DNA of 64,000 nucleotides, from positions 30,241 to 94,240 of the forward strand of contig NZ_JJML01000016.1 in assembly GCF_000775285.1 (NCBI RefSeq), written 5' to 3'. Below the pieces are notes generated by a model. It had not been told where the DNA came from, searched no databases, and saw only the letters and a program-made list of their open reading frames with translations. The first letter of the stretch is position 1. The number at the start of each line of letters is the position of its first letter. The position numbers and the translations under genes are program-made. This document shows, one piece after another, positions 51,492 to 64,000 of this stretch. Source of the stretch: Neosynechococcus sphagnicola sy1. Lineage in GTDB: Bacteria; Cyanobacteriota; Cyanobacteriia; Neosynechococcales; Neosynechococcaceae.

Positions 51492-52991
51492 TTAATAAAG
51501 TCCAGTCCATTTACGAAGAATAGGCAATACATAGGTGATTGGAGGATTTTCCTCAAGCGTGACATAACCCGTAGCAATTGACCCAGAAGTAATTTTAAAG
51601 TTAGGGCCTTTTGATGCAGTCCAAATATAGCCACTTGGGGTTTTAGGATCGGCTTCTAACCGAATAATAGCTTCAATTTTCCGTCCCTTTTCTGTCAAAG
51701 CTTCAGCAATGGTCTTATCACCAGTATATTCTTGAGCTGACTGTTCACTAACAGGATAGGGAGTCACAGATAAGACCCGTCCATTAATCCCTCCATGTTC
51801 TTCCCGCTTAACTGTATCAGGAGTTACGGATACCTTCATACCTGGAACAACCTTTTTGCCATCTCCAGGTGTGAAATACATCAGGGCTGTTAAGGGAACG
51901 GACGGGGATCTGTTGAGCTGAATCTGACCAGCGGGAGTCCCAAGCTGAACAATCTGTCCCTCTGAGACAAGCATATCCAGGATAATACCTGAGTAGGGAC
52001 TGATAATTTGGCTACGTTGCCGCAGGGTCAATTCGAGTAGAGAAATTTCACCCTTAACAGATTCAATTTTTAGTTTACGCTCTTCATTCCGGGTTTGATC
52101 CTGTAAATTAACATTGATAAATTGGCTGTCCAACTCGTTGATTTGAGCACCCAGTTCAGCAATTCGATCAATAGTATTTTGATATTCCTCCTTTGCCGTA
52201 GTAATTTCCACATCAACTTTCTCAATATCAGACTGTATTTGGCTCAAAGTGTTTTCAGATCTAATCGCCTCTTCCTTAATTTCAATAAATGAGGATTCTG
52301 AAATCGCCCCCTCTTTAACCAAAGGTTCTGTTCGAGAAACTTTGGTTTCTTGGAGATCTACTAAAGCTTTCATTCGATTCAGTTGGCTGTTCAAACCCTG
52401 GTATTGCACTTTTAATGATTTAAGCTTTGTATTCCTAATGAAGCTTGCCCTCTCCTGGAGCGATTTGATTTCAGCCTTGATAGTCTGCTTTTTAATTAAG
52501 ATAGCCCTTTGAGTGAGATCTTTGGATTCACTTTCTAAACCAGCTAATGCGTCTTGTTGGTCTCTCAGCTGCTTTAGCTCTCTATTTTTGTTTCTCAGTT
52601 GTAGCTTTAAATCTGGTTGATCAATCAAGCCTAATACCTGACCAGCCTGAACCTGATCACCTTCCTGAACCAGTATCTGGTCAATCCGTCCTTCACCGGG
52701 AGCGACAAAGTTACTCAGTTCTAGTGGCTTGCCGGGAGCTTCACGAGGACGTAGTAAAATGCCTTGCCCTTGAACGGTCACAGGAATTTTTCCGAAAATA
52801 CTCCAGAGCAAAATTGCAAATACAATTGTACCTAAAACAGATAAAGCAAACCAGGGAGTTAAGCTGCGGACAGAAAGTCTTTGGCGAAATATTTCTGATG
52901 ATGAAATATTTTCTAATGCCTTCGCTCGAAAGGTAAGCTTTGCTTGATTTGTTTCGCTCAATGATTTCGAGGACAGTTGCTTCTGACTCAT
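51492..52991 (-). CDS. HlyD-family adaptor protein of the NHLM export system
   Basis: 499 residues. Cytoplasmic tail, one transmembrane helix (about 50-70, PWFALSVLGTIVFAILLWSI), a lipoyl-like half (GEGRIDQILVQEGDQVQAGQ), a long coiled coil of about 180 residues rich in Glu, Lys and Leu (KELKQL, KSLQERASF, DKVDVEITTAKEE-type heptads) and a second lipoyl/β-barrel part (SEGQIVQLGTPAGQI). It bridges the inner-membrane ABC protein towards the outer membrane. First gene of the minus-strand cluster. No outer-membrane TolC partner in the window. Confidence 0.92.
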   Translation of the reverse strand: MSQKQLSSKSLSETNQAKLTFRAKALENISSSEIFRQRLSVRSLTPWFALSVLGTIVFAILLWSIFGKIPVTVQGQGILLRPREAPGKPLELSNFVAPGEGRIDQILVQEGDQVQAGQVLGLIDQPDLKLQLRNKNRELKQLRDQQDALAGLESESKDLTQRAILIKKQTIKAEIKSLQERASFIRNTKLKSLKVQYQGLNSQLNRMKALVDLQETKVSRTEPLVKEGAISESSFIEIKEEAIRSENTLSQIQSDIEKVDVEITTAKEEYQNTIDRIAELGAQINELDSQFINVNLQDQTRNEERKLKIESVKGEISLLELTLRQRSQIISPYSGIILDMLVSEGQIVQLGTPAGQIQLNRSPSVPLTALMYFTPGDGKKVVPGMKVSVTPDTVKREEHGGINGRVLSVTPYPVSEQSAQEYTGDKTIAEALTEKGRKIEAIIRLEADPKTPSGYIWTASKGPNFKITSGSIATGYVTLEENPPITYVLPILRKWTGLY

Positions 52992-53109
52992 GAAATTACC
53001 TAGCAGGGGGACAAAGGCGATTGGGAGCCTGATATAGCCAGAGATACAGCAGCACGATAAGTTAAAAAAATATAGGTCAGAAATAGTAAGCCCGAGCTAT
53101 CCTATCAAA

Positions 53110-53298
53110 ATGATAGCTAAACAATATCAGAAAATTCTGGACAATGAACTGCACCAGGCAATCTATCTACTCCTAGTGCTTGTCGTTGGAAGCCTACAAC
53201 TCGTCAAACAGGTCAAGCTAGAACGCTTAGCTCAATCGCTGCCGTTACCCATTTTATTTCGCCAGTTCAAATCTGAAGTACATCAGTGTCTAATGTAA
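53110..53298 (+). pseudogene. N-terminal fragment of an IS4-type transposase
   Basis: 62 codons: KQYQKILDNELHQAIYLLLV then KLERLAQSLPLPILFRQFKS. This is the start region of cyanobacterial IS4-family transposases (tyrosine/leucine-rich helix followed by LPLPI). No DDE catalytic part follows. Confidence 0.65.
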
Positions 53299-53383
53299 CG
53301 GCATTGATCGCCTCAGATGTTTTTTTTACTAAACAAGCTAATATAAATTTTGATGTCTTATCCACATATTTGATTATAATTTA

Positions 53384-53410
53384 GTTGTAATTATCACCGA
53401 TAATTACAAC
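53384..53410. repeat. Perfect 12-bp palindrome in the IS-scar region
   Basis: GTTGTAATTATC, ACC, GATAATTACAAC. Could be a dimeric regulator site, the end of an inserted element or a hairpin. No gene is close enough on either side to decide. Confidence 0.6.
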
Positions 53411-53621
53411 GCTTTACCAATGTCCTATCTCTATTTTAAGATTGGCGATCTCTGGACGCTCCTCTATCCATATTCGCCCTGAAATCCTTCCTCGTATAGA
53501 TCAGCTTGTAGATGCTTTCATGACTGAGTCATTTCCTGCCTTTCATTTTTGTTCGACCTGATATTTTTCCCGGACTGTGATACGCTGCCAACCCTTATTG
53601 TATCTCTTCTAAACAGTTCGC

Positions 53622-53825
53622 TTAAATTTCTTTAGCCTTTGGCTTTGCTGCTCGTCTTCGTTGCTCAGCCTTGGCTTTGGCTGTGTCTGGCAAATAACTC
53701 CCATCCTGAAATTGATTGCGTTTAATCTTCCGTGAAAGACTACTTTGAAAGCGATTGATTCTCTTCGCAATTTCTCTCAGCGATAGATGCGTCGTTGTCC
53801 GTAACTGGTATAGATAAAATATAGA
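53622..53825 (-). pseudogene. Fragment of an IS30-type transposase
   Basis: Minus-strand frame HLSLREIAKRINRFQSSLSR then KIKRNQFQDGSYLPDTAKAK and AEQRRRAAKPKAKEI. The helix-turn-helix LREIAKRxxRxxSSLSRxIKRN is typical of the IS30 DNA-binding N-terminus. No catalytic domain follows. Confidence 0.65.
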
Positions 53826-54124
53826 TCAAACCATTCGAGAATTGTAAGATGTATGTAGCTGATTGGGCTGTCCCAATGTTGTACTAAACATCAGACTATT
53901 CCTATGAGCCCCTCCTGGAAAGATCTCTAGGGGATGAACTTCGCGCTTGAATGGGCGTTTGAAGTTGCGATCGCTCAACTGGTGAAAAGCGACCAAGATC
54001 GTCATAATCTCGCTGTTACACAGTCCGCGTTCTCGCTGTCGTTGCATCGCTCCACTACTCAACAAATGCTGTTGCCATTGCAGTTCAAACTGCTGGCAGA
54101 TATCATCGACGTGACTAAATATGG
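53826..54124 (-). pseudogene. N-terminal fragment of an IS982-type transposase
   Basis: Minus-strand frame IFSHVDDICQQFELQWQQHL then MQRQRERGLCNSEIMTILVA and FHQLSDRNFKRPF. The VDDxC and LCxSEIMTIxxxFHQ blocks are typical of the IS982 N-terminus. The usual start ATG is replaced (ATA at the corresponding point) and similarity ends after RNFK, so it is a relic. Confidence 0.65.
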
Positions 54125-54511
54125 CTTCTAGACTAAATATAGGGCGGTGGAGGTATGAAGATTTTTTGGTACTTCCAGCCTATCTGTTCCGCCCTTTTCT
54201 TATCCCGAACTCACGTTTGATATGGTCTGGAAGTGTGATCCTGCGAAGCCCTAACAGCGCTGTAGTGATTTGTTACTGGAAAACGGTAATGAGAGAACTG
54301 TCCTGATGGGATTGGCAGTGTAAAAATGAAGCCAGGGAGCCACCCCGGTTTTTTCACCCGATAGAATTTGCTAAGGTGAAAGACTACCTCCCCTTCCAGG
54401 GGCTTTCCGAGGCATAGCGAGTGGTTTCCTGGCTGCTATCGAGCTAGATGCGGTCTTTGCCTCTAGGAATGGAACGGGAGGAGTTCGCCATGACACTCAC
54501 GGTAAAGGCTT
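54125..54511. other. dnaA upstream region
   Basis: No gene. A weak hairpin (CCAGGG/CCCCGG, about 54331-54350) before a T6 run could be a terminator for anything read from the left. The dnaA promoter presumably lies here. Confidence 0.4.
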
Positions 54512-55897
54512 GTGTTGGACCTTTCTCTCGAAAATCTGTGGAATCAAGTACTGGAGAGGCTTCAGCTACAACTGAGTCGCCCGACCTTTGAAACCTGGAT
54601 CAAAACAGCAGTTGTAGAGCGGCTAGAGGAGGGTTGTCTGGTGATACAGACCCCCAATCCCTTTGCCCGTAATTGGCTCCAAAAGTACTACATCAAAACC
54701 ATTGGCGAGGTGGTGCAGGATGTCCTAGGGTATCCAGTTGATATTCACATCACCATCGCCAATGGGGGCGAGGATCAAACCTTGGGAGATCCGGAACTTC
54801 TGTGGCCCATCCCCCCAGTGTCTGCTACTCCCGAACCGACCCAGACCAATCGCCCCCGTCAAGCTGACTTGAACCCTAAGTATGTTTTTTCTCGGTTTGT
54901 GGTCGGTTCGAACAACCGCATGGCCCACGCCGCTTGTTTGGCGGTGGCAGAATCCCCCGGACGGGAGTTTAACCCCCTGTTTTTGTGTGGAGGCGTTGGA
55001 CTTGGCAAAACCCACCTGATGCAAGCGATTGGTCACTATCGTTTAGAAATTCATCCTGATGCTCGGATTTTCTATGTCTCTACCGAGCAATTCACCAATG
55101 ATTTGATCGCGGCCATCCGCAAAGACAGTATGCAAAGTTTTCGAGAGCACTACCGAGCTGTCGATGTGCTCCTCGTTGACGATATCCAGTTTATTGAAGG
55201 CAAGGAATATACCCAGGAAGAATTCTTCCACACTTTTAATACGCTCCACGAAGCAGGCAAACAAGTCGTTCTGGCCTCAGATCGACCTCCCAGCCAGATT
55301 CCCCGCCTGCAAGAACGTCTGTGTTCGCGGTTTTCTATGGGCTTAATTGCTGATATCCAACCACCGGATTTAGAAACCCGAATGGCAATTCTGCAAAAGA
55401 AAGCCGAATACGAGAACATGCGACTGCCCCGCACCGTGATTGAGTACATCGCATCTAGCTACACCTCAAACATTCGAGAACTTGAGGGAGCCTTGATCCG
55501 AGCGGTGGCTTATATTTCAATTTCCGGCCTCCCCATGACCGTTGATAACATTTCGCCAGTCCTGAATCCAGCTTCCGAAAAGGTGGAAGCATTGCCCGAA
55601 ACTGTAATGGCAGCGATCGCAGACACCTTTGGCATCACTCTTGAAGAGCTGAAAGGACACTCCCGACGCCGGGAGATCAGCCTAGCCCGACAAATTGGCA
55701 TGTATATGATGCGACACCATACAGACTTGAGTCTGCCCAAGATTGGAGAGGAATTTGGAGGTAAGGATCATACGACCGTTCTCTATAGTTGCGAAAAGAT
55801 CGCCCAACTCAAAGACAATGATCCCACCATTGCCCAAACCCTCCGCCAATTGGGCGATCGCATCAACCTAGCTAGCCGCGCCCAAAGCCGCAATTAA
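54512..55897 (+). CDS. dnaA: Chromosomal replication initiator DnaA
   Basis: 461 residues, intact. Binds DnaA boxes and melts the origin. Domain I ([20 protein letters not shown]), short linker, AAA+ domain III with Walker [16 protein letters not shown] and Walker [11 protein letters not shown], and domain IV with the DNA-binding signature [19 protein letters not shown] 54512 gives the usual N-terminus; a TTG follows directly. The DnaA-box array lies directly downstream, then dnaN. Confidence 0.97.
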   Translation: MLDLSLENLWNQVLERLQLQLSRPTFETWIKTAVVERLEEGCLVIQTPNPFARNWLQKYYIKTIGEVVQDVLGYPVDIHITIANGGEDQTLGDPELLWPIPPVSATPEPTQTNRPRQADLNPKYVFSRFVVGSNNRMAHAACLAVAESPGREFNPLFLCGGVGLGKTHLMQAIGHYRLEIHPDARIFYVSTEQFTNDLIAAIRKDSMQSFREHYRAVDVLLVDDIQFIEGKEYTQEEFFHTFNTLHEAGKQVVLASDRPPSQIPRLQERLCSRFSMGLIADIQPPDLETRMAILQKKAEYENMRLPRTVIEYIASSYTSNIRELEGALIRAVAYISISGLPMTVDNISPVLNPASEKVEALPETVMAAIADTFGITLEELKGHSRRREISLARQIGMYMMRHHTDLSLPKIGEEFGGKDHTTVLYSCEKIAQLKDNDPTIAQTLRQLGDRINLASRAQSRN

Positions 55898-55979
55898 GTT
55901 TATTGAGGCAAATGACTCTTGAGGATTCAAGATAGTACAAATTTTTATATCTTTTTCCTGTAAATTTTTCCAAAGAACA

Positions 55980-56220
55980 GATGAACCTGTGGAAAACCTC
56001 GTCTTTTCTGTGGAAATTTCTGTGGATCGTCTGTGGAAAACTCTGCCATGAGCGGGGAAAACTTATCCAAGTAAAAATACCCTGTGGAAAAATAGGGTAT
56101 TTTTTCCACAGGTTTTCCACAGGTCAAAAGTAACTCAAGCCCTGATGGAAGCTGGTCTTTAAAATTTTTTCCACAGTTTCCACAGCCCCTACTACTACTA
56201 TTTTAAAAAAGATCTAGATC
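55980..56220. other. Probable replication origin (oriC) with DnaA-box array
   Basis: TTTTCCACA (or TGTGGAAAA) occurs perfectly at 55988-55996, 56032-56040, 56083-56091, 56102-56110, 56113-56121 and 56167-56175, with one-mismatch copies at 56009-56017 and 56176-56184. The boxes at 56083 and 56102 form a near-perfect palindrome (56081-56112). An AT-rich stretch (56190-56215) could be the unwinding element. Location between dnaA and dnaN is the classic bacterial arrangement. Confidence 0.88.
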
Positions 56221-56354
56221 CGGAACCGTTTAAAGCCAGCGTTAGATTGATTCCAACTGGATTGTTGTGAATCAGGAGTGTTAGGATGCTCCAACAAAGA
56301 TTTAGCTGGAGAAGCAGGCATTCGCAAGTTACTCCGGTCTGCTACGAGATTCCT

Positions 56355-57497
56355 ATGAAATTCGTCTGCACTCAAAACGATCTGAATACGCACCTCTCTC
56401 TTGTCAGTCGTGCGGTGCCGTCACGGCCCTCCCATCCGGTATTGGCCAATGTCCGAGTCGTGGCAGACGAAGAGACTCAGCGGGTGGGGTTTACCGCCTT
56501 TGATCTGAGTCTAGGAATGCATACGAGCTTTGTTGCGGAAGTCGAGATGGGGGGCAGTCTAACTTTGCCCGCCAAGTTGCTGAACGATATTGTGTCTCGC
56601 TTACCTGGTGATACCGTCACCCTGGATGCTGCTGCAGGTGAAACGCTAGTAACGCTGCAATCTGGTTCCGGTAGCTACCAGGTCAGGGGTATGGGAGCCG
56701 AAGAATTTCCAGAACTGCCTGTCATTACGGGGCAGGAAGCCACCCATTTGCCCGTTGATGCGCTGCTGGAGGGACTCCATGGCTCTTTATTTGCTGCTAG
56801 TACAGACGAAACCAAACAAATCTTGACAGGGGTGCACCTGCTGTTACAACCCGATTATTTAGAATTTGCTGCCACAGATGGCCATCGATTAGCAGTGGTG
56901 CAAACTCAGGGTGCAGAGGATGAAACGGAGTCCAATCTGGAAACGGGACTGGAGGTCACTGTTCCTGCCCGAGCCTTGCGGGAACTGGAGCGTCTTTTGG
57001 GGGTGCGTCACTCTCTGGAGCCTCTGTCCCTCTTGATTGATCAAGGTCAAGTGGTCTTTGAATGGGGGGAACAGCGCCTCACTAGTCGTACCTTGGAAGG
57101 TCAATATCCTGCCTATCGGCAATTGATTCCCCGTCAGTTTGTGCGTCAGATAACGGTGGATCGCCGCCTGCTCCTTGGGGCACTGGAACGGATTGCTGTA
57201 CTGGCGGATCAGAAAAATAGCATCGTTAAGTTCACGATTGATAGTGTGCTGCAGCAACTGAAGCTCTCTGCGGATGCTCAAGACGTGGGCAGTGGCTTGG
57301 AGTCTATCCCAGCCCAAGTGTCTGGAGAGAACCTGGAAATTGCCTTTAATGTCAAGTACTTAACGGATGGCTTGAAGACCTTCACAACGGCTGATATGCA
57401 AATTCAGCTCAATACAGCGACCAGCCCAGTGGTACTCACACCCCTGGGCGGTCTAAAACTGACTTATCTTGTGATGCCGGTTCAGATTCGCCCCTAA
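56355..57497 (+). CDS. dnaN: DNA polymerase III beta subunit (sliding clamp)
   Basis: 380 residues, intact. Ring clamp giving processivity to replication. Start MKFVCTQNDLNTHLSLVSRA is the family's; ATG 56355 chosen over an upstream ATG (56286) whose extra 23 residues are not conserved. Three clamp domains; family blocks LLQPDYLEFAATDGHRLAVV and LTPLGGLKLTYLVMPVQI near the C-terminus. Follows oriC. Confidence 0.97.
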   Translation: MKFVCTQNDLNTHLSLVSRAVPSRPSHPVLANVRVVADEETQRVGFTAFDLSLGMHTSFVAEVEMGGSLTLPAKLLNDIVSRLPGDTVTLDAAAGETLVTLQSGSGSYQVRGMGAEEFPELPVITGQEATHLPVDALLEGLHGSLFAASTDETKQILTGVHLLLQPDYLEFAATDGHRLAVVQTQGAEDETESNLETGLEVTVPARALRELERLLGVRHSLEPLSLLIDQGQVVFEWGEQRLTSRTLEGQYPAYRQLIPRQFVRQITVDRRLLLGALERIAVLADQKNSIVKFTIDSVLQQLKLSADAQDVGSGLESIPAQVSGENLEIAFNVKYLTDGLKTFTTADMQIQLNTATSPVVLTPLGGLKLTYLVMPVQIRP

Positions 57498-57527
57498 TGG
57501 ACAGACAGGTTGGGCTTGAGGGGAAAG

Positions 57528-57947
57528 CTACCAGTTGCGAAAGTCAGCAAAGCCCCCACCATCCCGCCAACCGCCATTTCCCCAGCTACCGCCATTGCGG
57601 AACGCCCCACCGCCGTTGTTGCGAAAGGCAGCACCGCCACCACCACTATTGCGGAACGCTGCACCTCCACCGCCCACAGCAACCCCACGTCCCCCTCCAT
57701 TTCCCCAAGCAGCTCTGGCTAGTTTGATCTCTTCTGGGGACGGTTGCGGTAATGTTGCTGAAGATGTAGTTTCTAAGAGCGTCTCTCTTTGTCTTAAGGT
57801 TGCGGTAATTTCTGCCATCCGAGCTTCAATGGTGGGTGGCTGAGGGTTTTCAATCGATGAGTTGACACGAGCCATGGCTTCCGGCGATGTCAATGCTGAT
57901 AGGGCTAGCAAGAGACCAACGAAGCCCGTAGTTGTATTGATGTCCAT
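57528..57947 (-). CDS. GrrA-like Gly-rich RiPP precursor (cyclophane type)
   Basis: 139 residues from ATG 57947 (AGGAAAG upstream). Residues 1-27 form a signal-like segment (GFVGLLLALSALTSPEAMA); 28-78 a helical leader (ARMAEITATLRQRETLLE); 81-139 a Gly-rich core. The core holds eight aromatic-X-Asn/Asp triplets: WGN 81, FRN 98, FRN 108, FRN 116, WGN 122, WRD 127, FAD 133, FRN 136. This matches the rSAM-associated Gly-rich repeat (GrrA/OscA) family, in which a radical SAM enzyme crosslinks such triplets into cyclophanes. No radical SAM gene is nearby. Convergent with dnaN, 30 bases between stops. Confidence 0.8.
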   Translation of the reverse strand: MDINTTTGFVGLLLALSALTSPEAMARVNSSIENPQPPTIEARMAEITATLRQRETLLETTSSATLPQPSPEEIKLARAAWGNGGGRGVAVGGGGAAFRNSGGGGAAFRNNGGGAFRNGGSWGNGGWRDGGGFADFRNW

Positions 57948-61863
<3,916 letters not shown>

Positions 61864-61948
61864 TCTGAGCTTTCCCCTGCTGCTTTGACTGAGCTGTTAC
61901 CTTAGCACCTCGGCATCAGCCCTGGATGACCTATGGCTTTGAAGGATG

Positions 61949-61978
61949 GCCCCTCTGATCAAAAAACAGAGGGGCTTT
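61949..61978 (+). terminator. apcE terminator
   Basis: GCCCCTCTG, loop ATCAAAAAA, CAGAGGGGC (61967-61975), followed by TTTCT. Perfect 9-bp stem 85 bases after the apcE stop. Confidence 0.85.
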
Positions 61979-62104
61979 CTGCTGCTTGGGGAAAGGGGGA
62001 TAGTTGGACACCATCGCTGCCACCTGTTTCCTCAAAGAGACCATTGCTGTGCCTCCAACCCAGTCCCGCAAGGCAGTAAAGTAGGGATGGCACCTGGAAA
62101 TGAG

Positions 62105-63707
62105 ATGATGCAAACGACCAAGATCGAGCGGGTGCGAGGCGTTGTTGATGCCTTGCCAGATGACTGCGAACTGAATCGGCAAATTACAGAACGGCTGAAG
62201 AGCTGTTTTGAGTCCTTTGGCTACCGTCCTTTGGATGTTCCCATCATTGAACACACAGACTTGTACCTTCGCAAGTCCGGTGAGGAGATCATTGACCGTC
62301 TTTATGACTTTGTCTATCGGAATCGTCGTCTCTGTTTACGACCGGAAATGACGGCCTCGGTGATGAGAGCTTATATCGATAACTTTCAGGCAGACTCGCT
62401 CCCAGTGCGGTTACACTATGCGGGGCCAGTGTTTCGCTATGAAAAAACCCCAGCGTGCTCGCTACCGCCAGTTTACCCAGATCGGGATTGAATTAATTGG
62501 AGCTACGGGGGCTTTGGCCGATGCCGAGATTATCCGAGTCGCCTGTCGAGGATTGGAGTCCCTGGGTCTCCGGAACTATCAGGTGGTGATTGGTAATATC
62601 GGAGTCTTGAATCGCTTTCTGGATAATCTGGATCTAGACAGCCGCCTGCGGAGTTTTTTATTAGGTCAGATGTCCGTGCTCAAGCAACCCCAGGGTAAGC
62701 AGCAGGTGGCTCAGCGCTTGGCGGAACTGTATCCAGACTTTCAGCCTGGAATCGAGGCTCCGGGAACTGACCGCCAACTCCTCCCAGAGGAACTCGCACC
62801 AGAGACCGATGAGGACAATCCCCTCAATACTCAACGGCTGGTACACCTGTTTCGGGGCATGGATAACGAGTCTGCCCGGCAGGCGATCCTCGATTTGTTG
62901 GAAAGCCTCAACATTGATCTTGGGGGGAACCGGGAGCCTGAGGAAATTGCCGATCGCCTGCTAACGAAGCTAAAACGTCAGGATCAAACCCCTCGCATCA
63001 GTCTAGCGCTAGACTTTTTAAGTGAATTGGCTCAACTGAAGGGTGACCCGGAGACCATTCTCCGTCAGGGAACTCAGGTGCTGGCGACCTATGGGATTGA
63101 TTGCGCACCGCTGCAAGATCTGCGGGCGATCGCCGATCTATTGGCCTTTTACAACCTGGATGGCAGCCAGGTCTGCCTAGATCTAGGCTTAAGTCGAGGG
63201 ATTCAATACTATACCGGGATGATTTTTGAGATTCACCATAGGGGAGTGGGGGAAGATCGACAGCTCTGTGGGGGGGGTTCGCTATGACGATCTCGTCGCC
63301 ACTCTGGGGGGCCGTAAAGATACCCCTGCCACGGGCTTTGCCTATGGTCTTGAGCGACTGCGCTTGGCGCTGGAGCAGGAAGAAAACCCCCTGGGTCAAA
63401 CACCAGAGCAGCGTCGATGCCCTAGTGATTCCGGTCAGTCCGGCAGAACACGGCTATGCCATTGAGGTGGCTGAGAAACTTCGCTACGCGGGGGTACGGG
63501 TCGAACTTGATGTTCGGGATCGCAGCGTCTCCAACAAGTTTTTTCTATGCCGATAAGCAGAAAATTCCCTTCTGCGTCGTGGTGGGTTCCATCGAACGGG
63601 AGTCGGCAACTGTGGTGTTAAAGCAGATGCACAATCGCGAACAACACCCCTTAGCTGTGGATGCCGCCGCCCAACACATTCATGCTTACAGGAGCAACCA
63701 TGAATAA
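62105..63707 (+). CDS. Histidyl-tRNA synthetase family protein, HisZ-like context (four frameshifts)
   Basis: About 532 residues after four single-base corrections: A6 at 62442, G8 at 63270-63277, C5 at 63387, T6 near 63538. Class II catalytic core: motif 1 region [15 protein letters not shown], motif 2 [16 protein letters not shown], histidine-A-like [14 protein letters not shown] (Gln where HisS has Asp), motif 3 [17 protein letters not shown]-terminal anticodon-binding-like domain is present ([20 protein letters not shown]), which HisZ normally lacks. It is longer than usual HisS because of extra sequence between motif 2 and [10 protein letters not shown]. Its end overlaps hisG by eight bases, so a HisG-regulatory role is likely; true synthetase function is possible. 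Confidence 0.85.
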
Positions 63708-64000
63708 TGGAACACCGTCTACCCTGAGACTGGCCGTTCCCAGTAAAGGAGCCTTAGAGAAACCTACCCTGGATCTGTTGGCCGCTTCTGGACTACGGGT
63801 TTCCCGACCCAACGAACGACAATATGTAGGCTCAATTCCGGCACTTCCCCATGTCACAGTTCTGTTTCAGCGGGCGGCGGATATCTTCACGAAAGTCCAA
63901 GAAGGAAGCGTCGATCTGGGAATTACGGGCTACGATGTGGTGCGGGAAGACGGCGAGGGTCATGCGGATGTTTTGGTGGTTTACGGGAAACTCGGGTTTG
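63700..64000 (+). CDS. hisG: ATP phosphoribosyltransferase (3' partial)
   Basis: First 100 residues; cut by the right edge. First step of histidine synthesis, joining ATP and PRPP. LRLAVPSKGALEKPTLDLL and the later GSVDLGITGYDVVRED are the family's phosphate-binding and GITG blocks. ATG 63700 has AGGAGC nearby and overlaps the end of the HisS/HisZ-like gene, indicating translational coupling. Whether it is the short (HisZ-dependent) or long form cannot be seen here. Confidence 0.9.
   Translation, partial: MNNGTPSTLRLAVPSKGALEKPTLDLLAASGLRVSRPNERQYVGSIPALPHVTVLFQRAADIFTKVQEGSVDLGITGYDVVREDGEGHADVLVVYGKLGF

Noticed and set aside
53358-53366. Perfect TTATCCACA DnaA box upstream of dnaA
   Set aside because: Isolated copy 1.1 kb from dnaA amid IS relics; the clustered boxes at 55988-56184 are the credible origin.

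Overview
The window is chromosomal DNA of a phycobilisome-containing cyanobacterium. It carries psaA-psaB (photosystem I core), apcE (phycobilisome core-membrane linker with four linker repeats), chlH (Mg-chelatase), a ferrochelatase with the cyanobacterial C-terminal chlorophyll-binding tail, an NblS-type kinase and an NblB-like HEAT protein. The HIP1 palindrome GCGATCGC is frequent, including a tandem copy at 16671-16686. I cannot name the genus. The ApcE length fits a five-cylinder phycobilisome core.

Layout. 1-9400: osmoprotectant-type binding protein (cut by the left edge), DUF2079 membrane protein, UvrD-like helicase, glutamate dehydrogenase, a large acidic protein of unknown role. 9400-20900: Gfo/Idh oxidoreductase, methyltransferase, hemH, glucan phosphorylase, rimM, histidine kinase, pentapeptide/TPR protein, small membrane proteins, ABC-2 permease, msrA. 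20970-42400: chlH with a clear terminator, zinc-ribbon protein, purD-nblS, TPR and CBS proteins, nblB-like, a lipoprotein, psaA-psaB, DUF4337-Hsp70-like pair, a TPR/SufA-like pair. 42840-54130: an AT-rich accessory island, bordered on both sides by IS relics, holding an NHLM-type (C39 peptidase) export system and two large double-glycine-leader cargo proteins. 54500-57500: dnaA, a DnaA-box array that looks like oriC, dnaN. 57500-64000: an orphan GrrA-like cyclophane RiPP precursor, apcE, a HisS/HisZ-like gene overlapping hisG (cut by the right edge).

The island is the most unusual part. HlyD adaptor, peptidase-ABC transporter, two cargo genes and a second ABC protein lie on the minus strand. 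The cargo proteins share an almost identical 24-residue leader ending in GG, a Gly/Ala-rich hydrophobic segment and a C-terminal domain of about 100 residues that I do not recognise. No RiPP-modifying enzyme is visible. The two cargo genes share an upstream element. A third, orphan copy of it faces a decayed IS5-type transposase, which suggests that a third cargo gene was lost.

Data quality. About two dozen single-base frameshifts, nearly all at homopolymers or short base runs, break genes that must work (psaA, psaB, chlH, hisS-like). I treat them as sequence errors and annotate each gene as one unit across the shift. The IS relics, with several in-frame stops or only short fragments, are real decay.
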